This document shows positions 15,213 to 23,410 of a stretch of 25,135 nucleotides of DNA, piece by piece. The stretch is taken from positions 1-25,135 of the IMG/VR virus record IMGVR_UViG_3300021424_000221; one strand, 5' to 3'. Positions within the stretch are counted from its first letter, which is position 1, and each line of letters opens with the position of its first letter. The stretch is from a virus. The notes beneath the pieces were generated by a model. The model ran no database searches. It was not told the DNA's origin and saw nothing but the letters and a program-made list of their open reading frames with translations. Made by a program: the position numbers and the translations under genes.

Positions 15213-15794
15213 ATGTATAAAGGAAGTTCTTCTCAGGAAAAATTTGTAGTAGAAATTTTTAACGAAAAAAATAATGGTTTTTATGTTGAGCTAGGTGCTT
15301 TTGACTCTAAGTTAGGAAGCAACACATTTTACTTAGAATCAAGCTATAATTGGAGTGGAGTTTCTTTTGAAATTCTAGAAGATAGAAGAAATGAATTTAG
15401 CACAAATAGAAAAAATCCTTGTTTTGGTGACGCTTTAAGTTTCAATTATATATCTTATTTTGAAAATAATAATTTTCCAAAACAAATAGACTATTTACAA
15501 GTTGATATAGATGCAGGATATCAGCACGATGGAAGACCATTCGGTAACCACTACCTAAGTTTATTGGGATTAATATCACTTCCCCTGACTCAATATAGGT
15601 TCTCAATAATAACTTTTGAACACGATGCCAATATGTATTTCAGAAATTCTGCAATGAGGGATGCTCAAAGAGAGATATTGGATAGCTTAGGCTACGCACT
15701 GGTTGTAAGGGAAAAACACGAAGATTGGTGGGTTGACCCATCAGTATTTAGCATTAATGAATTTAGAAAATATTTAAGATGGGAAACACTCTAA
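15213..15794 (+). CDS. FkbM-type SAM-dependent methyltransferase
   Basis: A 193-residue protein. SQEKFVVEIFNEKNNGFYVELGAFDSK (about 7-33) contains the SAM-binding motif I as GFYVELGAFD. SNTFYLESSYNWSGVSFEILE follows, with E53 as the probable ribose-binding acid. IDYLQVDIDA (92-101) is the usual post-motif strand, and FSIITFEHDA follows it. FkbM-like enzymes methylate hydroxyl groups in natural products and sugars. In an oxygenase cluster, a methyl group could be placed on a newly made hydroxyl, but that is inference. Length is typical for short members of the family. AAGG is 12 bases upstream. The stop is adjacent to the next ATG. Confidence 0.75.
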   Translation: MYKGSSSQEKFVVEIFNEKNNGFYVELGAFDSKLGSNTFYLESSYNWSGVSFEILEDRRNEFSTNRKNPCFGDALSFNYISYFENNNFPKQIDYLQVDIDAGYQHDGRPFGNHYLSLLGLISLPLTQYRFSIITFEHDANMYFRNSAMRDAQREILDSLGYALVVREKHEDWWVDPSVFSINEFRKYLRWETL

Positions 15795-16322
15795 ATGTAC
15801 CCAATGATTATAGTCGACAATATTATTGAGGACAAAAAAGTAACCGAAATTCAAAACTCAATATTAAATGGTTTTTTTGAAAAAGCTCCAAATAATATTC
15901 ATTTTGAAAGTTTTGGAATAGAAAAAACATACAATGACTTTAGTTATCTTTCTACAAAAATAGAATATAATATAAACTTATATTATAAAAAACAAATATT
16001 ATTTAGTACAGGAAAATCAATAGCAAGATATACTATTGCTAATTTTATAGGAAGACATAGAGATTGGGAACCAAGCGATCCTTATGTTATAGAAAACAAA
16101 AAACCTAGAATAGATTTAGCTTCCGTTTATTATATAAATGATGATTATACTGGCGGAGAAATATGTTTTTTTAAGTCTAAGGACTCAGATAGGCCTTATT
16201 TAGAGATAAAGCCAAAAGCAGGAATGTGCGTTTTTTTTGATTCTAGCGTTTATCATGAAACAAGGCCAATAATTTCAGGAGAAAAATACTCCTATACAAC
16301 TTTTCATCAATTGGCCGATTAA
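15795..16322 (+). CDS. 2OG-Fe(II) oxygenase, short form
   Basis: A 175-residue single-domain protein. Triad: H88-R-D90 ([10 protein letters not shown]) and H154 (VYHETRP), with K164 (GEKYSYTTF) as the 2-oxoglutarate contact. The core strand [16 protein letters not shown] (111-126) is conserved. It is close to the minimal prolyl-hydroxylase-like domain, with only short flanks. It begins directly after the stop of the methyltransferase gene, so the two are probably coupled and made in comparable amounts. Lys at the basic position is shared with the genes at 6055 and 16324. Confidence 0.86.
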   Translation: MYPMIIVDNIIEDKKVTEIQNSILNGFFEKAPNNIHFESFGIEKTYNDFSYLSTKIEYNINLYYKKQILFSTGKSIARYTIANFIGRHRDWEPSDPYVIENKKPRIDLASVYYINDDYTGGEICFFKSKDSDRPYLEIKPKAGMCVFFDSSVYHETRPIISGEKYSYTTFHQLAD

Positions 16323-16323
16323 T

Positions 16324-17265
16324 ATGCTACCTTTTGACACCTCCTACACAGAGATATATCCCTATATATGCGTTTATAGCAATTTGCTTCCCGATACAAA
16401 TGAACTTGCTAAAACGATGTTCAATTCAGAGGAAGTGAGCAAGAGTGCTATATTCACTGATTGGACTGATTGGTTTATATTTGGAAAATATGCTCACACA
16501 AAAAACGAAGAAGAAATAAAAAATTTTTATATTAAAAATATAATCAATTCTAAAAATTATGATATAGAACTTCATCTAAAAGAAAAAAATCTTCTACAAA
16601 GAACTATTGAGTCTAATACAATAGCGATAACAGAATATGCATCTAGAAACAAGGTGCCACTTCCAAGCAACTGTTTTATTACAAAACCAAATATCGCTAG
16701 GTATGATATCAATGTTGATACTGGAGAGAAGAAAACAATGCAATTCCATACAGACTATGGGATTGGCGAATGGTATTGGCCAGGAGAAAAGTTTTTACTT
16801 ACATGCACAACTTACCTTAATGATGATTATGAAGATGGAGAAATTGTCTTCTTGGTAAAAAATGATATTATTTTTTATAAACCAAAAGCTGGTGACATAA
16901 TTGTTTTCCCATCCGGTTCTCCTATTTTTCCTGGAGGAGAACCATATTTCCATGCAGTTAATATGGTTAAGGGTTCAAGTAAGCTTCTTGTAAGAAACTA
17001 TCTAAAGCACCGCGTTGGTCCAACTCAAAAATGGATTGATGGTGAACTTATTCATGGTAAAGAAAAATGGTATGAAATAGCTAGAAAAAGATCGGAAACA
17101 CATAATACGGCTAGCATCTATTACGCCGATGATTTAAGTCAAGTATTTTTAAATGAAATTGATAAAAGTAGAAAAATTAGAAAACTTTGTTCAAGTTTAC
17201 TGACAGATCTATATCAAATAGATCCTTCGTCTTATGATAGAAAAGAAGATCTCAATTATGACTGA
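16324..17265 (+). CDS. 2OG-Fe(II) oxygenase, long C-terminal extension
   Basis: A 313-residue protein. H142-T-D144 (MQFHTDYG), H210 (YFHAV) and K220 ([10 protein letters not shown]) are the active-site residues. [14 protein letters not shown] and [14 protein letters not shown] are the core strands. The N-terminal 120 residues are helical and the last 80 are charged and helical, beyond the catalytic core. It is the last gene of the island: the next promoter and a virion gene follow. The start is one base after the previous stop. Intact. Confidence 0.84.
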   Translation: MLPFDTSYTEIYPYICVYSNLLPDTNELAKTMFNSEEVSKSAIFTDWTDWFIFGKYAHTKNEEEIKNFYIKNIINSKNYDIELHLKEKNLLQRTIESNTIAITEYASRNKVPLPSNCFITKPNIARYDINVDTGEKKTMQFHTDYGIGEWYWPGEKFLLTCTTYLNDDYEDGEIVFLVKNDIIFYKPKAGDIIVFPSGSPIFPGGEPYFHAVNMVKGSSKLLVRNYLKHRVGPTQKWIDGELIHGKEKWYEIARKRSETHNTASIYYADDLSQVFLNEIDKSRKIRKLCSSLLTDLYQIDPSSYDRKEDLNYD

Positions 17266-17266
17266 G

Positions 17267-17294
17267 TTGACATAAGATATACGTATACTATTTA
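17267..17294 (+). promoter_or_regulatory. Promoter for the neck/tail transcription unit
   Basis: A consensus -35 box, TTGACA (17267-17272), lies 16 bases before TATTTA (17289-17294). This is directly after the stop of the last oxygenase gene. A palindrome TATACGTATA (17278-17287) lies in the spacer and could be an operator. The start would be near 17301, giving a 25-base leader to the ATG at 17326. It separates the accessory island from the virion genes. Confidence 0.5.
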
Positions 17295-17325
17295 AGCATA
17301 AAACTAATATTTTAGGATCTGGAAT

Positions 17326-17577
17326 ATGCTATATAACGATATTATAACTTATAATGAAACAAATATAACATATACGGGAGTAGTTCAAATTAATGTTCCC
17401 GGAATTTCTAATCCTATTATTTTAAACAATATAACTTTTGTTATATTTTCAGCAGAAGATTTTTCAAATGCAACTACAATTGGATATGTTACTTTTGATT
17501 ATGTTCCAAATGGAATTATCACCTTTGAAAACTTTAAAGATGAATATTATGGCGAAGTCTCAATAGAGACAGTTTAA
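17326..17577 (+). CDS. Small beta-rich protein, hypothetical
   Basis: An 83-residue protein with alternating hydrophobic residues (VVQINVPGI, ITFVIFSAEDF), probably a beta sandwich. It has no Cys and no signal peptide, and I do not recognise a family. It is the first gene after the promoter at 17267 and 65 bases before the adaptor gene, so it may be a minor structural or assembly protein. AGGATCTGG precedes the ATG. Confidence 0.6.
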   Translation: MLYNDIITYNETNITYTGVVQINVPGISNPIILNNITFVIFSAEDFSNATTIGYVTFDYVPNGIITFENFKDEYYGEVSIETV

Positions 17578-17642
17578 GTATTCAAAATAAAGCCTAAAAA
17601 CACTACTATTACTACATAGTTTTATTTTAATTTGGAGTCTAT

Positions 17643-18542
17643 ATGACCGTTGGCAATGTCCTAGTAAATGATACCGTAAGGATTAAAGTTAGATTTATTG
17701 ACACAGATCCTGCAACTGGTGGTCAAATAGATGTTAGTCCATCGACAGTATCGGTTAAGATCTACGATTCTGATGACACAGAAATAGTCTCAACTTCTGC
17801 AACTTCTTTAACTTCTTCTCAGTTTTATTATGATTATACTCCAACTGAAGCTGGTCAATATAAGGTAACTTTTATTGGAACTTTAACTAATGGAAGTTTT
17901 ATAACTGTTAATCAACAGCTTTATGTTAGTACTCCAACGGAGGAATTTAAACCAACAGTAACACTAAGGGCAGATGAAACAATTACTTTTGCTCCAGATA
18001 TAGAACCATTGTATTTAGATCCAGAAGAACTCAGATCGATTTTTCCAGATGCGAGCCTGCTTGAAATAGGTGAACTAATATATCATTATTCATTAGAAGT
18101 AAAAGAAATGTATGCAATACAAGATGATAATACTAATCCAGAACTTCCTTTTACCGTTCTTGAATATATTAAAGCAGCTGCAGCTTGTGAATTAAGCAGA
18201 ACTTATGGTTTTGGCGGAGATGATGAACTTAGTGTTAAACTTGCAGATTTAGAAATAAGAAATAGTTCTGCACCCAGAAGTGTCGCAACTAGATCAAATG
18301 CAACTACATGGTGTCAAATAGCATCTTCTTTAAGAAGAGAGATTCTCGCTAAGAAAGTTTCAATGCGTGGAGTTATTCCTAAGGGTCTTCCAACAAAGAA
18401 GATCTTTAGCTCCGGAAAGACAATAGATCCTAATACTGGTGGAGTTATTTATCTATCTGACAGAGAACTATATGGTCCTGGCAAAAGAGTGGTAGATGGA
18501 GAAGACCCCATGCCAGATAGAGGTCTAAGGCAGTATGATTGA
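17643..18542 (+). CDS. Head-tail adaptor with N-terminal Ig-like domain
   Basis: A 299-residue protein of two parts. Residues 1-95 are beta-rich and end in an Ig-like pattern (FYYDYTPTEAGQYKVTFIGT). Residues from about 120 are helical: DPEELRSIFPDASLLEIGELIYHYSLE, then LPFTVLEYIKAAAACELSRTYGF. This looks like the head-tail connector (adaptor) fold that docks on the portal. The gene order (adaptor, closure, sheath, completion) supports a neck role. The family assignment is by pattern and context. GGAG lies five bases before the ATG. The last bases overlap the next gene by 8. Confidence 0.6.
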   Translation: MTVGNVLVNDTVRIKVRFIDTDPATGGQIDVSPSTVSVKIYDSDDTEIVSTSATSLTSSQFYYDYTPTEAGQYKVTFIGTLTNGSFITVNQQLYVSTPTEEFKPTVTLRADETITFAPDIEPLYLDPEELRSIFPDASLLEIGELIYHYSLEVKEMYAIQDDNTNPELPFTVLEYIKAAAACELSRTYGFGGDDELSVKLADLEIRNSSAPRSVATRSNATTWCQIASSLRREILAKKVSMRGVIPKGLPTKKIFSSGKTIDPNTGGVIYLSDRELYGPGKRVVDGEDPMPDRGLRQYD

Positions 18543-18915
18543 TGCAAAAAGAGTTTTTAAAAAGATTCTGAGCGATTGGGGTCATGATATCTTCTACCAA
18601 AGAAGATTGTCAGATGACTTCGTATATTCTGATACGTTAGAGAGAATTACAACAAGAAGCATGGTTGCAAAGACCTCCACAATGGCAACTAGACTACAAG
18701 AAGAGATGGAAGGTTACGTTGTCAATGCAGACATTATTTATTATTTCGAAGATTGGGTAAAACCAAAATCTGGAGATAGAATATATGAAGAAGGAGACGG
18801 TTCTCTAGAAGATGCTATGATCTATGTAATAGATAGCGCACATGGTGTTAGGGGTCGTCAAGGAAAAATCAACTATTGGATAGTTGGTGCAACAAAAGAA
18901 AGTCCAAGTTCTTAA
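18535..18915 (+). CDS. Head-closure (neck) protein
   Basis: A 126-residue protein. An N-terminal helix is followed by beta strands with NADIIYYFEDWVKPKSGDRIYEEG (about 60-83) and IYVIDSAHGVRGRQGKINYWIVGA. A small barrel with a K-x-GDRI turn is typical of SPP1 gp16-like head-closure proteins. It overlaps the adaptor gene by 8 bases and is followed without a gap by the sheath-like gene. The name is by context and fold pattern rather than by sure homology. Confidence 0.55.
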   Translation: MIDAKRVFKKILSDWGHDIFYQRRLSDDFVYSDTLERITTRSMVAKTSTMATRLQEEMEGYVVNADIIYYFEDWVKPKSGDRIYEEGDGSLEDAMIYVIDSAHGVRGRQGKINYWIVGATKESPSS

Positions 18916-20514
18916 ATGCTAGTAATAAGTCCAAATACTCAAGTAGAGATTCCTATTATATTTAGATCAGGCGTAAATTACACTGATCCAACTGGAAATA
19001 TTAAAATACTTTTTCGCAGAGGAATGGATGGAGTAGGTCCAACAATACTTGGACCTTATTCAGTGAGCCCAAATGAGTCAACAATATCAACTGGATATTT
19101 ATTTCCAATAGGTTCAAGTGATCCTGTTCATACTTTGAAAAAAAATTCTGTAGGATCTTACACATTATCATTTAAAACTCCACAAAATCTTTTTGATGGA
19201 TTTTATTCTGTAGAGATAACAGCAGAAGTTGCAGGAGTTCAAGATTTTAAAGAAATAAATATTCAATCAAAAAAAGGCTACGCTTCATATCAAGATGGAT
19301 ATGATATAGGTTCTAAATCAATAAAGATTGACAATAGAGCAAGATATGACAGTGTTTCTGATTCATCAACAATGAATGTTTTATTGATTGGTCATACAGA
19401 CGCAATACAACCATATGGTATTGTTAAAGTGAAGTCAATGCAAGAAGGCATTAATATACTAAGAGGTGACTTTAATTCACCTCTCCTAAGAGGAATGTTC
19501 GATGCATACACTTCTGGAGCAAGAGATATATATTTGATGTCTGCAGGATATATGGCAGAGTATGTTCCTGATATCGATTCAAGAAATATATTAATATTTA
19601 AAGACAATTCAACAACTCCAAACACATATAGTTTCTATGACCTATATTACAACAGGCTAGTAGAATGTTATAGGCTATTAGAAGACTATGAGTTCATTGA
19701 CATTATTGTTCCATTAGAAGCTTCTATAATAAATACTGGTTCAAATAATTTCGTAAAACAGTTAGCTATTCATTGCAATAAAATGCAAGAAGAAACTGGC
19801 GAAGTGCAAATTGGAATTATTGGCTCTAGAAGCAATGGAGTCAAACAAGAAGATATAGATGAACTGTATACAAAAGATTTTGACATAGATAGCTCAATTA
19901 CTCCAGATGGTTATATTACAAAAGATGATGGAAGATATGTTATTTTACTCTATGGCGAAGCAGTTTTTAGTCACAAGCAACTTCAAAGAAGCTATACGTC
20001 AACTTTAGCAGCTGCAGTTGCAGGAATGTTGTCTTCAACTAGAATAGATATGGGACTAACAAAAACTAGGATACCTTCTGCATTATCATTGCACGGAATT
20101 GATATAAATGCCGCCCAAGTAAAAAGACTACAAGAAAAGAAGATCAATACAGCAGTTAGAGGGCAAAGATCAAGAAGAGCCGCTTTATACGATATATATC
20201 TAACTAGCGATTATACTCAATCTATTAGTCAAAACTATGAAGACTCTTCAAATGTTAGATTAGTTGCAACTATTATTAACGAAGTTCAGTCTTTGGGCAA
20301 TTTAGCAATAGGTAAATTTGGTTATGAGAAAATTATAAGCTATGTTCAAGAATTCTTATCTGCATTAAAATCATCAGGAGCACTTGTTAATTATAGGATG
20401 GATTCTTACGCAGATCGAGAAGAAAGAGGAGTCTTATATTTTAATATATCAGTTACTTCCTCAAGAACTTTAAGAGAAATATCTTTTAATGTTGCGACAG
20501 GTAAGGGGATATAA
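18916..20514 (+). CDS. Tail sheath-like protein 1, with N-terminal Ig-like domain
   Basis: A 532-residue protein. The first 125 residues are a beta domain (GSYTLSFKTPQ...FYSVEITAEVAGVQDF) resembling the N-terminus of the adaptor gene. Residues from about 145 resemble a sheath: NVLLIGHTDA, FDAYTSGARDIYLM, then TLAAAVAGMLSSTRIDMGLTK and the C-terminal helix-strand part. It is much less like canonical sheaths than the gene at 21338. It may be an extra sheath ring or a tail-neck sheath-fold protein. It begins directly at the previous stop and ends in a one-base overlap (TAATG) with the next gene. Confidence 0.72.
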   Translation: MLVISPNTQVEIPIIFRSGVNYTDPTGNIKILFRRGMDGVGPTILGPYSVSPNESTISTGYLFPIGSSDPVHTLKKNSVGSYTLSFKTPQNLFDGFYSVEITAEVAGVQDFKEINIQSKKGYASYQDGYDIGSKSIKIDNRARYDSVSDSSTMNVLLIGHTDAIQPYGIVKVKSMQEGINILRGDFNSPLLRGMFDAYTSGARDIYLMSAGYMAEYVPDIDSRNILIFKDNSTTPNTYSFYDLYYNRLVECYRLLEDYEFIDIIVPLEASIINTGSNNFVKQLAIHCNKMQEETGEVQIGIIGSRSNGVKQEDIDELYTKDFDIDSSITPDGYITKDDGRYVILLYGEAVFSHKQLQRSYTSTLAAAVAGMLSSTRIDMGLTKTRIPSALSLHGIDINAAQVKRLQEKKINTAVRGQRSRRAALYDIYLTSDYTQSISQNYEDSSNVRLVATIINEVQSLGNLAIGKFGYEKIISYVQEFLSALKSSGALVNYRMDSYADREERGVLYFNISVTSSRTLREISFNVATGKGI

Positions 20515-21251
20515 TGACCCAAAATACAATTGGATTCCCATCTGGAAATACCAATGATATAAGTTACGATAGAATTTTTGGTGAGCCACTTCAGGCTAGT
20601 GGAAATTTAACATACCTTGAATTTATAGCAGTAGTTAAAGCACTTTGGGAAAATGCATATCCAGATATTAAAATAGTTCCATCACAAGGTGGCAGGTATG
20701 CAGAATATCCTGTGATAGCATATGGGCTCGAACTTAGAAAAACTCACACAAGTGAGCCAAAGCCAAGAACAAGAACTACTCAAACAAATAAGAATGTTGT
20801 TGTTTTTGGACAAAGATTTCAAAATATTGTCAGTTTTACCGTAATGACAGAAGCTGACTCTGGAATAGCCCAGGGCACTGCTAAGAGATATTCTGGGTCA
20901 GAAGTTGCAGATAATATTGTAGAGATATTTGAGGACTTTATGCTTGAGCATACTCCTGTTTTTAAAAGATTAGGAGCTTCAGAATTCGTGTATTCTAGAA
21001 GGCTCTCTGATTCAGATGAAAATAGAGACAGTGCCGACATTTGTAAAAGAACTGTTACCTATATGTTAACAACTGAGAAGTTATTTGCACAGACAATCGA
21101 TCAAATTGAGAAGATAGTCATAGACGTGAGAAGGTATATGGCTTATGAAAATTCTATATGGGAAGAAGCCTTATCTCCTGCTACTCCCAATTTCGCTGGG
21201 ACTGAAGTTAATATAATAGACCTATATCAAAGTGCTACTCCAGACTGTTAA
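20514..21251 (+). CDS. Tail completion/terminator-like protein
   Basis: A 245-residue protein with VVFGQRFQNIVSFTVMTEAD (about 96-115), IVEIFEDFMLEHTP and YMLTTEKLFAQTID. Its fold pattern (a strand, helix and strand domain with SRRLSDSDENRDSADICKR before the last strand) is like that of phage tail-completion or neck proteins that cap the tube. It sits between the two sheath-like genes. I name it by context; no catalytic motif is present. It ends 59 bases before the ribosome site of sheath 2. Confidence 0.5.
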   Translation: MTQNTIGFPSGNTNDISYDRIFGEPLQASGNLTYLEFIAVVKALWENAYPDIKIVPSQGGRYAEYPVIAYGLELRKTHTSEPKPRTRTTQTNKNVVVFGQRFQNIVSFTVMTEADSGIAQGTAKRYSGSEVADNIVEIFEDFMLEHTPVFKRLGASEFVYSRRLSDSDENRDSADICKRTVTYMLTTEKLFAQTIDQIEKIVIDVRRYMAYENSIWEEALSPATPNFAGTEVNIIDLYQSATPDC

Positions 21252-21337
21252 TGTAGTTTGTTTTTACAAGTTCTCTGTTACTATATTTCCTGAAGTAAAC
21301 ATATTCTTATTTGCCGCAATCGGAGGTCTATAGTCCA

Positions 21338-22600
21338 ATGGCTCTACCAGGTGTAAAAACAATTATAAAGGATCGCTTTTACAGCATTTCTAGACAAGAC
21401 ATTCCTGTCGGTCCAAAGATCTGTGTAATCGCTAAGAGAAATAATGCCGATAATACCGGCAACGTGAAGGATCTTGACGTAGTTCAAGCTACTAGCGAAA
21501 AAGATGTTATTGATGCATTTGGTCTAGATTCAGATGCACATAAAGCATACTTTGAATTGATTGCAGGTGGAGCTGAAAGAATTTTCATTGTTCCACTACC
21601 ATCAAATACAGCGTGGAACTACTCATCTGGCACAGTAACATCAGGTGGCACAAGCGTTTTTGATGCCGCATTTGATGCAGCTGAGTCTTGTCAGCCAGAC
21701 ATTATTGTTCCTTGGGGTAGAGGCGCAAAGACAACTGACTTTGACTATGAACCAGGAGCAACACCAGGCTGGCCAGGCGATGTTTATGGCTTTGTTGCTG
21801 ACAACTCAAGCTCAGCAAATAGCTTTGTTGCTAAGGTTGGTAAAAAAATTAAGGAAATTTCAGAGAATAGCTACCCATGCTTTGCGATCATGGGTGTCAA
21901 GCCTTATGTTGATGGTTCTTCAGAGATTATGACACCAAGTGAAGTAGCAACACATATTGGCTCAGGTGGTCTTGCAGGTCTTGTGTCAAGAACAGATGCA
22001 ACTTTTGAAGCTGGTGGTGCAAATGACGGAGCAAATAAGTACGTTGTTGTTATTGCTTCAGAACTCAAGCCCGTTAACTACGACAGCACATGGGGATTTG
22101 CTAATGGTGCAACTACATTTGCTGCAGCTATTTCAAGAATGGCTTCGTTTACTTCTCCAATAAACAAGACAGCATACAACGTTGCATCAATCAGATACAA
22201 CCCAACTAGAACTCAGCAACTCGCAATGTCAGAGAAGGGATCCAACTTTATTGCTCTTAACTTCAATAAGGTTCCTACATTTGTTGAAGGCCTCACAATG
22301 GCACAGCCAACTTCTGACTACACAAGAATTTCTACTTTTAGAATAATCTCAGAAGCAGCTACTTTGGTGAGACAAGTATGTCAGAAGTTTATTGGTGAAG
22401 CATCAACACTTCAGACACGTAACTCAATGGAGACAGCAATTACTTCTGCACTTAGAGGTATGCAACAAATGGGTGCCCTGCTCAGCAGTGACTTTAGCGT
22501 AAGCTACTTCCCTGCAGAAAACAAGGCGTTTGTTGACCTCGTATTAACACCAGCATTTGAACTCAAGACAATTGAAGTTCAAGTCGCACTAAGCATATAA
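21338..22600 (+). CDS. Major tail sheath protein
   Basis: A 420-residue canonical contractile-tail sheath. It starts MALPGVKTIIKDRFYSISR, followed by PVGPKICVIAKRN, a middle IVPWGRGAKTTDF, and the C-terminal part RISTFRIISEAATLVRQVCQKFIGE...FAFELKTIEVQVAL-like sequence. The family start MALPGVKT and a GGAGG at 21322-21326 (11 bases away) favour ATG 21338. The TTG at 21311 would add nine residues of unlikely sequence. Codon use is richer in C-ending codons and the gene has higher G+C than its neighbours, as expected for a very abundant protein. The sheath forms the outer contractile tube. Confidence 0.9.
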   Translation: MALPGVKTIIKDRFYSISRQDIPVGPKICVIAKRNNADNTGNVKDLDVVQATSEKDVIDAFGLDSDAHKAYFELIAGGAERIFIVPLPSNTAWNYSSGTVTSGGTSVFDAAFDAAESCQPDIIVPWGRGAKTTDFDYEPGATPGWPGDVYGFVADNSSSANSFVAKVGKKIKEISENSYPCFAIMGVKPYVDGSSEIMTPSEVATHIGSGGLAGLVSRTDATFEAGGANDGANKYVVVIASELKPVNYDSTWGFANGATTFAAAISRMASFTSPINKTAYNVASIRYNPTRTQQLAMSEKGSNFIALNFNKVPTFVEGLTMAQPTSDYTRISTFRIISEAATLVRQVCQKFIGEASTLQTRNSMETAITSALRGMQQMGALLSSDFSVSYFPAENKAFVDLVLTPAFELKTIEVQVALSI

Positions 22601-22626
22601 TAAATACCGTATTGGAGGGTATATAA

Positions 22627-23334
22627 ATGGCTGATGATTATTATGATGGCCCGGTTAATAAGTATCTTAATACTTACACAACCTTTTCGGGCGCAGATAT
22701 AGTTGCTACCTTTGGTGGCGTTGAAATTGGTGCACTTTCTGGCATTACCTTCTCGGTAACCAGAGAAAAAGCCCCAATCTACACAATGGGTTCACCAAAC
22801 CCACGTTCTTTCTCAAGAGGCAAGAGAGGTATCGCAGGATCATTAATCTTTACAGTTTTTGATAGACCAGCCCTCTATCAAATGCTTGAGACTAACTACA
22901 CCAATAGCAATCCACAGAACTTTTTCACAAGAGTAAGCAATACTCTTCCTGGTGATGCGAATCATAAGAGAGGCATTGCAGAGTTTGATAAGCAAGAGCT
23001 TGATATCGTTTCTCAGGTTCCTTTCTACGCAGACCAGATTCCGCCATTTGATATTACAATCACCTTTGCTAACGAGTATGGCCAGGGTGCGGTAAGATCA
23101 ATCTATGGAGTTGAGCTTCTTAATGAAGGTTCAGGAGCTTCAATGGATGACATTGTTATCGAAGAGACAATGACCTACGTTGCTCGTGAAATTGGCCCAA
23201 TGTATAAGATATCAAACGCTCAGTTGACTGGTGGTATTTTTGGTGGAGATAATCCACTTAAGAAGATCATCAACGAGAGCACTCCTACTACAGCCGGTCT
23301 AAACAAAAACGGCACTAAGATAATTAGACCATAA
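22627..23334 (+). CDS. Tail tube protein
   Basis: A 235-residue tube-like protein. Residues 40-80 (ITFSVTREKAPIYTMGSPN, then PRSFSRGKRGIAGSLIFTVF) are the signature shared with the next two genes. IPPFDITITFANEYGQGAV and ETMTYVAREIGPM are the second conserved part. It forms the rigid inner tube around which the sheath contracts. GGAGGG sits seven bases before the ATG, and codon use is high-expression-like, as for the sheath. A strong hairpin terminator follows. Confidence 0.82.
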   Translation: MADDYYDGPVNKYLNTYTTFSGADIVATFGGVEIGALSGITFSVTREKAPIYTMGSPNPRSFSRGKRGIAGSLIFTVFDRPALYQMLETNYTNSNPQNFFTRVSNTLPGDANHKRGIAEFDKQELDIVSQVPFYADQIPPFDITITFANEYGQGAVRSIYGVELLNEGSGASMDDIVIEETMTYVAREIGPMYKISNAQLTGGIFGGDNPLKKIINESTPTTAGLNKNGTKIIRP

Positions 23335-23356
23335 AATCTAAATATTATATTTAAAT

Positions 23357-23391
23357 AATGTGGGGGCTGGATTTTTTCTAGTCCCCACATT
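23357..23391 (+). terminator. Strong hairpin terminator after tail tube 1
   Basis: The stem arms are 23357-23371 and 23377-23391: about 15 pairs including two G-T pairs, a five-base T loop, and a GTGGGG/CCCCAC core. The T-rich TTTATTTTATA follows. It lies in the 76-base gap between tube 1 and the next tube-like gene. It probably ends most transcripts and lowers the output of the downstream tube-like genes. Confidence 0.85.
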
Positions 23392-23410
23392 TATTTTATA
23401 AAGGATAATG

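Noticed and set aside
3997-17265. The oxygenases as AlkB-type repair or TET/JBP-type DNA base modifiers
   Set aside because: I see no AlkB-like R-x-N-x-T-x-R end and no DNA-binding region. The core motifs look like prolyl hydroxylase and TauD types.
21311-21313. TTG start for the major sheath
   Set aside because: Sheath proteins of this kind begin MALPGVKT, which fits ATG 21338 after GGAGG. The extension would also run through the ribosome site.
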